Positions 7,122 to 10,310 of a stretch of 10,310 nt of DNA are shown here, piece after piece. Within the stretch, counting starts at the first letter, position 1. Every line of letters begins with the position of its first letter. Both the position numbers and the translations under genes were made by a program. The notes beneath the pieces were generated by a model. The model saw only the letters and a list, made by a program, of their open reading frames with translations, did not search any database and was not told where the DNA came from. This DNA comes from Candidatus Parvarchaeota archaeon (lineage in GTDB: Archaea > Nanobdellota > Nanobdellia > Parvarchaeales > Parvarchaeaceae): NCBI GenBank assembly GCA_023378805.1, contig JAMCSQ010000021.1, positions 1-10,310 of the forward strand, read 5' to 3'.

Positions 7122-8245
7122 TGCTTATAGGCACTTCGAGCTCTGCACACCAGGTAGAAGGAAATGATAAGAACACAGATTGGTGGCATTTCGAAATGAA
7201 CGGCAGACTTCCATACAAATCTAGAAGTGGATGTATGGAATACAAGTATTTCAAGAAAGATATACAGATAATGAAAAGCCTGCATTTAAATGCATACAGA
7301 TTTGAGATAAACTTTGCTAGGGTTATGCCTTCCCCAGGGATAATAAACATGACCGCAATAAAACACTATAAATCTGTAATAAAAGAATTAAAAAACGCAG
7401 GCATAGAACCTATACCTACCCTTTGGCATTATACCCTCCCTCTTTGGTTTTATAACCTGCATGGATTTGAGAGAAGAGAAAACTTTACATATTTTATAAA
7501 GTACGTTGACTCTCTGCTCAAAAATGATTTAGATGTTAGATACATACTAACAATAAACGAGCCTGTTATATATGCTTCGAAAGCTTACCTGTCAAAAGAA
7601 TACCCTCCGTTTGCAAGGTCTTACATTACATTTAACAGAGTATTAAACAACATACTTTTACTGCACAATCAAGTATATGACATTTTAAAAGCAAACGGCT
7701 ACACTGTATCATTTACAAACAATTTCATGGAATTCAAAAGCGACGCTATATTCTACCCCTTCGCAAGGTTCCTTGATTACTTATTCAATCAGAGGCCGCT
7801 GCTTCAGACTAGATTTGATTTTATAGGCATAAACTACTATAAAACCATAGATGCAATGCGGTTTTTGGCGTCTAAAATAAAAAAAAGCCGGAAAAAAATC
7901 TGGTTTGTAGACCCGAAAGGAATAGGGAAAATAGCGGAGAGAGAATACAAAATTTTCAAGAAGCCGGTTATGATAACAGAAAACGGCGTTGATACGCTTG
8001 ATGATAAATACAGAATAAAATTTATCAATGATCATTTCTCGGAGCTTATGTCTGCAAAAAGAAGGGGGGTACCAGTTATGGGTTACCTTCATTGGTCTTT
8101 TCTAGACAATTTCGAATGGAATTTTGGCTATAATAAGAACTTCGGAATAGTTGGCTTTGACAATTTAACAAAAAGGAGGATAATAAAGCCTAGTGCATTC
8201 ACATTAAGAGACATAGCATTAAAATACGGAAAAAAGCGTTATTAG
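7121..8245 (+). CDS. Glycoside hydrolase family 1 beta-glycosidase, compact form
   Basis: Retaining beta-glycosidase, TIM-barrel clan A. The 374-residue product starts in the family motif (IGTSSSAHQVEG, 3-14) and keeps all main active-site residues: Gln11 and His103 (LWHYTLP) for the glycone, Asn146-Glu147 in TINEP (acid/base), Tyr240 in GINYY, nucleophile Glu287 in ITENG, and HWSFLDNFEWNFGY (324-337) with Trp325, Glu332 and Trp333. GH1 enzymes are usually 420-490 residues; the loss here lies mostly between residues 150 and 235, where substrate-entrance loops normally sit. There is no signal peptide, so it should be cytosolic. The start overlaps the GT4 stop (TAATG), implying coupled translation. 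Sugar scavenging is possible, but linkage to a glycosyltransferase and a lipid-handling membrane protein suggests trimming or transglycosylation of a glycolipid. The plant galactolipid enzyme SFR2 is a GH1 precedent. The 3' end overlaps the convergent GT2 stop. Confidence 0.93.
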   Translation: MLIGTSSSAHQVEGNDKNTDWWHFEMNGRLPYKSRSGCMEYKYFKKDIQIMKSLHLNAYRFEINFARVMPSPGIINMTAIKHYKSVIKELKNAGIEPIPTLWHYTLPLWFYNLHGFERRENFTYFIKYVDSLLKNDLDVRYILTINEPVIYASKAYLSKEYPPFARSYITFNRVLNNILLLHNQVYDILKANGYTVSFTNNFMEFKSDAIFYPFARFLDYLFNQRPLLQTRFDFIGINYYKTIDAMRFLASKIKKSRKKIWFVDPKGIGKIAEREYKIFKKPVMITENGVDTLDDKYRIKFINDHFSELMSAKRRGVPVMGYLHWSFLDNFEWNFGYNKNFGIVGFDNLTKRRIIKPSAFTLRDIALKYGKKRY

Positions 8246-8988
8246 GGTTTGTTTTTGCTTTTTCTTCTTATAGACTTGAACTTGAACTTGAACTTTTTTG
8301 TAAAAAGCGCTGAAACAGCAGCGAAAAAATAAAGCAAGCCAGTCTTTATTGCCCCCTCTTTAGAATGTCTCCTATATGACATCCTAACATGATCTTTAAT
8401 CATTTTGAACTTGCCCTGTCTTCTCAGCCTTGAAAAGAACTCTTTGTCTTCTGCAACGTCTATTTCTTCATTAAAAAGGCCAGATTTTTTAACTCTATCT
8501 GCCCTGCAGAAATCACAGCCATAAGCAGCAGGCACCCAGCTAAAGAAGCTTATCCTTTTATAGAGATAGATAAGCTCATTCAGCAGTTTGAACCGTATTA
8601 TATCCCGCTTTTTTAGGTCCTTCAGACTCAGTTTAGGTCTCGGTTCTATGCATACTATCTGTTTATTCTTAGGATTATCAAAGTACTTTACAACTGATTC
8701 AAAAAGGCCCTTTTGCAGTATATAATCCGCATCTATCAATGCGAGGATTTCCCCTTTTGCTCTCTTAATCCCTGCATTCCTAGCAGCTGATACGTTTGTC
8801 TTGGGTATTTTTATTACAGTTATATTGAATTTCTTAAGTATTTTTGGAGTATTGTCTGTGGATGAATCCGCTGCTAGTATTTCATAGTCTTTGTAAGTTT
8901 GCTGCTTTATTGACTTAATAAGATCAGACACATAACTTTCTTCATTGTAAACAGGTATGATTACTGAGATCTTTGGATATCGTTTCAT
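8242..8988 (-). CDS. GT2-family glycosyltransferase (GT-A fold) with C-terminal membrane helix
   Basis: Inverting GT-A glycosyltransferase of 248 residues. The N-terminal nucleotide-binding half has ISVIIPVYNEESYVSDLIKS (7-26), EILAADSSTDNTPKIL (36-51), SAARNAGIKRAKGEILALID (67-86) and the metal-binding DxD at Asp86-Ala87-Asp88. The catalytic-base region is VAEDKEFFSRLRRQG (178-192) with Asp181. A single hydrophobic stretch (about 216-229) followed by a very basic tail (KKFKFKFKSIRRKSKNK) suggests membrane anchoring with the tail inside. Donor and acceptor are unknown; dolichol-phosphate mannose synthase-like or AglD-like roles are possible. It is transcribed toward the GH1 gene and their stop codons overlap by 4 bp. 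The TATA box about 29 nt upstream implies leaderless translation from this ATG. Confidence 0.92.
   Translation of the reverse strand: MKRYPKISVIIPVYNEESYVSDLIKSIKQQTYKDYEILAADSSTDNTPKILKKFNITVIKIPKTNVSAARNAGIKRAKGEILALIDADYILQKGLFESVVKYFDNPKNKQIVCIEPRPKLSLKDLKKRDIIRFKLLNELIYLYKRISFFSWVPAAYGCDFCRADRVKKSGLFNEEIDVAEDKEFFSRLRRQGKFKMIKDHVRMSYRRHSKEGAIKTGLLYFFAAVSALFTKKFKFKFKSIRRKSKNKP
8274..8291. repeat. Three tandem hexamers (ACTTGA) inside the GT2 tail
   Basis: Three perfect ACTTGA units, followed by a partial fourth, encode the alternating Lys-Phe run KFKFKFK at the C terminus of the GT2 protein. Such a repeat can change copy number by slippage without shifting the frame. Confidence 0.85.
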
Positions 8989-9011
8989 ATTATAAACATT
9001 TTTAATAACAT

Positions 9012-9022
9012 GCTTATTTAAA
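9012..9022 (-). promoter_or_regulatory. Putative TATA box of the GT2 gene
   Basis: On the minus strand TTTAAATAAGC is centred about 29 nt before the GT2 ATG, so transcription should start a few bases before the codon. The element matches the promoter of the divergent gene at 9122 except for one inserted A. Confidence 0.5.
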
Positions 9023-9068
9023 AACTATCTATTTTAGATAAAGAATTTCTACCAAGTAGCAATAAAAA

Positions 9069-9080
9069 TTTAAAATAAGC
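9069..9080 (+). promoter_or_regulatory. Putative TATA box of the DUF1059 gene
   Basis: TTTAAAATAAGC lies about 48 nt before the ATG at 9122. A start about 25 nt downstream would leave a leader of about 22 nt, enough for the Shine-Dalgarno site that follows. Confidence 0.5.
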
Positions 9081-9110
9081 TATTTATCGCCTAAAATCCA
9101 GTAAAGGATT

Positions 9111-9119
9111 GAGGTGGTG
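9111..9119 (+). promoter_or_regulatory. Shine-Dalgarno site of the DUF1059 gene
   Basis: GAGGTGGTG, ending 2 nt before the ATG, has strong complementarity to the 3' end of archaeal 16S rRNA. It fixes the start at 9122 and contrasts with the apparently leaderless promoters elsewhere in the window. Confidence 0.8.
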
Positions 9120-9121
9120 TT

Positions 9122-9310
9122 ATGTCATACACATTTGAGTGTAAGGATATAGGAATGGATTGCGGCTTTAAGACCAAGGCAAAGACGAAAGAAGAACTCA
9201 TGCCATTAATAGCAAAGCATGCTAAGGAAAAACATGGTATGGACCCTGTCCCTCCAGATGTAATGAAAAAGGTAGAAGCTGCAATAAAGGAGAAGAAGGG
9301 ACTCTTCTAA
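9122..9310 (+). CDS. Small DUF1059-type protein
   Basis: A 62-residue soluble protein of the DUF1059 family, which is common in archaea and bacteria and has no firmly assigned function. The family pattern is clear: an N-terminal strand ending in FECKDIGMDCGF (Cys7, Cys14), an amphipathic helix KTKEELMPLIAKHAKEKHGM with His33 and His38, then a C-terminal PxDVMKKVEAAIKEK helix. The two Cys and two His could form a C2H2-like metal site; this is inferred from spacing, not known. Length is normal and all hallmark residues are present. The gene stands alone, with its own promoter, Shine-Dalgarno site and T-rich terminator. It is the last intact ordinary gene before the insertion debris next to tRNA-Pro. 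Confidence 0.9.
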   Translation: MSYTFECKDIGMDCGFKTKAKTKEELMPLIAKHAKEKHGMDPVPPDVMKKVEAAIKEKKGLF

Positions 9311-9314
9311 ATAC

Positions 9315-9339
9315 TTTTATTTTTATTTTATTTTTTAAT
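9315..9339 (+). terminator. T-rich archaeal-type terminator after the DUF1059 gene
   Basis: Directly after the stop codon there is a run of short T tracts of 4-6 bases separated by single As, with no stem-loop. Multiple U tracts without a hairpin are typical of archaeal intrinsic termination. Confidence 0.6.
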
Positions 9340-9460
9340 ACAATTTTTCTAACACTTCTTTTGTGAATTCTGCTCTGTCTTTAAAGGGAGGGTAAGACGC
9401 AATGTATTTCATCCATGTATGATTCATTAACCTGCTATCTTTTACATATGTTGGCTTAGA
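9335..9460 (-). pseudogene. C-terminal fragment of an unrecognised gene beside the IS remnant
   Basis: On the minus strand an open frame from the IS edge to a TAA encodes 41 residues, beginning SKPTYVKDSRLMNHTWMKY and ending EFTKEVLEKLY. The composition and amphipathic C-terminal helix look protein-like rather than random, but I cannot name a family. The frame extends upstream to an ATG inside the IS hairpin (9478), giving MGGCHL before it, which looks accidental. The abrupt beginning at the right end of the tnpB remnant suggests that the insertion removed the 5' part of a gene. The fragment at 9745-9838 on the other side of the IS remnant is a candidate for that part. No promoter is evident. 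Confidence 0.5.
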
Positions 9461-9473
9461 CAAGTGACATCCT

Positions 9474-9493
9474 CCCATGAATGAATTCATGGG
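9474..9493 (-). repeat. IS right-end hairpin / likely omega-RNA 3' stem-loop
   Basis: The 20-nt palindrome has an 8-bp stem (CCCATGAA with TTCATGGG) around a 4-nt loop. It spans the tnpB stop codon at 9487-9489. In IS200/IS605 elements a hairpin at this position is bound by TnpA and forms part of the guide RNA used by TnpB. It is perfect here although the protein is destroyed. Confidence 0.85.
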
Positions 9494-9744
9494 CTTCCAG
9501 CTCCTATCGGAAGTCTAAGCTTTCTCATAGCGTATGGTTCCTGCTTCTTTGGATCATGGCTCGTAGACCTTGCTCTGATTTTCATATTAGCAAGTTCCGC
9601 CGTCAGAGGATTCTCCACAGGCTTATATTCCCCTCTGTCCGAAGGTACTGACTTCAGTCCTATTTGTTTAAGACCAAAATTCCTTATGTTTATTGCTGCG
9701 TTTACATCCCTGTCTAACTCAGTCTTACAGTTCTTGCATGTCCA
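9487..9744 (-). pseudogene. tnpB: TnpB (RNA-guided nuclease of IS605-type elements), C-terminal remnant
   Basis: 85 codons are open. They begin WTCKNCKTELDRDVNAAINI, which is the second CxxC of the TnpB zinc finger followed by the RuvC-III segment, with the catalytic Asp at residue 13 (RDVNAA). After RNFGLKQ comes the poorly conserved tail, ending RLPIGAGSP, the characteristic last residues of archaeal TnpB, and the stop sits inside the right-end hairpin. Intact TnpB is about 370-430 residues; the RuvC-I and RuvC-II parts and the first zinc-finger half are missing, and a TAA directly precedes the first Trp codon. The protein cannot be a nuclease. Codon use of the fragment is more GC-rich than the surrounding region, consistent with an imported element. 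The conserved RNA end may still be transcribed. Confidence 0.88.
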
Positions 9745-9838
9745 TTAATCCAAACAACGAATTTGTGTATGTTTCAAACTTTGGTTCGAATACAGTAAGC
9801 GTGATTTCTACGTCATCTAATTCTGTTATTGATTCCAT
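9745..9838 (-). pseudogene. Short coding fragment abutting the tnpB remnant (possible upstream part of a split gene)
   Basis: On the minus strand the frame is open from 9877 and has an ATG at 9836-9838. It encodes a protein-like segment, MESITELDDVEITLTVFEPK followed by FETYTNSLFGL, then runs into the tnpB remnant and stops at 9725 after six junk residues. Alternating hydrophobic residues suggest two beta strands. No family was recognised. The segment and the 41-residue fragment at 9335-9460 are on the same strand, flank the IS remnant and could be joined as FGL-SKPTYV. The upstream side (9850-9885) is unusually GC-rich and contains a stop, so the true 5' end is missing or displaced. Confidence 0.4.
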
Positions 9839-9892
9839 AACCGGATTTAAAAGTCCGCGGGGGTAGCAGATGCGCCTTCAGGAAGCAATTAA

Positions 9893-10009
9893 TCAAAGAT
9901 CAAGATAAACAACTATAAGCAGTGCTACAAAAAGGACTATGACGAGGGAGAATAGTACGTTTATTCTTAAGAAAGAAAGCACTATCCCTAGCACAACGAA
10001 TTTAAGCAT
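9893..10009 (-). CDS. Putative 38-residue hydrophobic membrane peptide
   Basis: The ORF encodes MLKFVVLGIVLSFLRINVLF followed by SLVIVLFVALLIVVYLDL. Nearly all residues are hydrophobic, with one Lys near the N terminus, an Arg in the middle and an Asp at the end. It would form one long or two short membrane helices. It belongs to no family I can name. The start is supported by a TATA-like box predicting transcription about 8 nt before the ATG and by an operator-like dyad between them. No Shine-Dalgarno site is seen. Known small hydrophobic peptides include toxins of toxin-antitoxin systems, stress peptides and subunits of larger complexes; none can be chosen from sequence. A chance ORF in AT-rich debris remains possible. 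Confidence 0.45.
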   Translation of the reverse strand: MLKFVVLGIVLSFLRINVLFSLVIVLFVALLIVVYLDL

Positions 10010-10018
10010 CTAACCCAA

Positions 10019-10036
10019 TTAGTTAAGTCTAACTAA
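10019..10036. promoter_or_regulatory. Operator-like inverted repeat upstream of the small membrane ORF
   Basis: A perfect 7-bp inverted repeat (TTAGTTA and TAACTAA) surrounds a 4-bp centre. It lies between the TATA-like box and the ATG at 10009, over the predicted transcription start, where an archaeal repressor would block RNA polymerase. A short mRNA hairpin is less likely because most of it would lie upstream of the transcript start. Confidence 0.45.
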
Positions 10037-10047
10037 TGTATATGCAT
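10037..10047 (-). promoter_or_regulatory. Putative TATA box of the small membrane ORF
   Basis: Read on the minus strand, ATGCATATACA is centred about 33 nt before the ATG at 10009, giving a predicted leader of about 8 nt. The match to an archaeal TATA box is moderate. Confidence 0.35.
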
Positions 10048-10070
10048 CTTTTGTGTGCTTGCGCCGCTTT

Positions 10071-10169
10071 TCACTCAATGATAATCACTTCTGCGTCTTT
10101 CAGTGCATCAAATCTTCACTTTTATTATTTTACTATTGCTCCACAATTGTTTCTACAAATTAGTGCCAT
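10071..10169 (-). pseudogene. Possible decayed mini-gene downstream of tRNA-Pro
   Basis: In one minus-strand frame an ATG begins MALICRNNCGAIVK, followed by TAA, TAA, Lys and TGA, and then RFDALKDAEVIIIE and a stop. Both halves look like protein (a Cys-rich start, and an acidic amphipathic end typical of archaeal C termini), and they share a frame. Three stops in four codons rule out translation as one chain. It may be a decayed gene, or simply chance in a short AT-rich interval. No family was recognised. Confidence 0.2.
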
Positions 10170-10201
10170 TTCTCTGAGATAACATTATCCCAAATAATAA
10201 A

Positions 10202-10276
10202 TGGGGCAGCCGGGATTTGAACCCGGAACATCCAGAGCCCAAGTCTGGCATCATAACCAAGTTAGATCACCGCCCC
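10202..10276 (-). tRNA. tRNA-Pro (anticodon UGG)
   Basis: A full cloverleaf folds on the minus strand. The acceptor stem is GGGGCGG with CTGCCCC (one G-U pair), the anticodon stem CCAGA with TCTGG around the loop CTTGGGC (anticodon TGG), and the T arm CCGGG-TTCAAAT-CCCGG. The D stem is weak (three pairs). The discriminator is A. No CCA is encoded, so the tail is added after transcription, as in most archaea. There is no intron. The adjacent downstream region is full of insertion debris, which fits the habit of tRNA genes to serve as integration sites. Confidence 0.97.
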
Positions 10277-10299
10277 ATCTAACGTAAAGAATATCAATT

Positions 10300-10310
10300 C
10301 TTATATAATA
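10300..10310 (-). promoter_or_regulatory. TATA box of tRNA-Pro
   Basis: On the minus strand TATTATATAAG is centred about 28 nt before the first base of the mature tRNA. This is the expected position for an archaeal tRNA promoter. Confidence 0.65.

Larger units (their letters stand above)
9464..9747 (-). mobile_element. Right-end remnant of an IS200/IS605-family element
   Basis: This stretch contains the 3' end of tnpB and, directly past its stop, a perfect 8-bp hairpin followed by GGAGGATGTCAC, the usual right-end arrangement of archaeal IS200/IS605/IS607-type elements. No tnpA transposase, tnpB N-terminal half or left end is present in the window. No target duplication is expected for this family. 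The outer boundary near 9464 is estimated from where the fragment of the disrupted gene begins. Confidence 0.8.

Noticed and set aside
6917..7350. Overlapping minus-strand open frames across the GT4-GH1 junction
   Set aside because: They are antisense to strongly conserved GT4 and GH1 segments, and their hydrophobicity comes from the complement of Lys-rich codons.
7781..8092. Minus-strand open frame of 103 codons
   Set aside because: It is opposite the GH1 nucleophile region and shows no motif or promoter.
9476..9490. Starting the downstream fragment at an ATG inside the IS hairpin (MGGCHL...)
   Set aside because: These codons come from the IS right end rather than the host gene, so the ATG is probably accidental.
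1..10310. CRISPR array or complete transposon
   Set aside because: No regularly spaced repeats of 25-40 bp are seen. The only mobile DNA is the tnpB 3' remnant, with no transposase or left end.

Overview
The window reads as chromosomal DNA from an archaeon, most likely a small-genome, ARMAN/DPANN-like lineage. The lineage is an inference; the archaeal signs are seen directly. They are a tRNA-Pro gene with no encoded CCA, TATA-like boxes about 25-28 nt before predicted transcript starts, short leaders, a GAGGTGGTG Shine-Dalgarno site before one gene, T-rich terminators, AT-rich composition and tightly overlapping genes. The one strongly bacterial-looking gene is an aspartyl-tRNA synthetase.

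Left half, minus strand (4650 to 1): an operon gatC-gatA-gatB-aspS. It encodes the three subunits of the GatCAB amidotransferase and a bacterial-type AspRS that carries the GAD insertion domain. The genes overlap by 4 nt and 1 nt, and the last gap is 4 nt. An AspRS that mischarges tRNA-Asn together with GatCAB would be a complete route to Asn-tRNA(Asn). His29 in the AspRS anticodon-binding domain fits a non-discriminating enzyme. aspS runs off the left edge but is nearly complete.

Middle, plus strand (4719 to 8245): a small unrecognised protein, then a tightly coupled cassette of an LPG-synthase-TM-like membrane protein, a GT4 glycosyltransferase and a compact but catalytically intact GH1 glycosidase. 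A GT2 glycosyltransferase faces them from the minus strand, and its stop codon overlaps the GH1 stop. Together they suggest glycolipid or surface-glycan metabolism.

Right end (8989 to 10310): divergent promoters with matching TATA boxes separate the GT2 gene from a small DUF1059-type gene. Beyond its terminator, about 850 bp of debris lies next to tRNA-Pro(UGG). It holds the 3' end of an IS200/IS605-family tnpB with an intact right-end hairpin, two coding fragments that may be halves of one gene split by that insertion, a 38-residue hydrophobic ORF with its own promoter and operator-like dyad, and a possible decayed mini-gene. This is the least ordinary part of the window.
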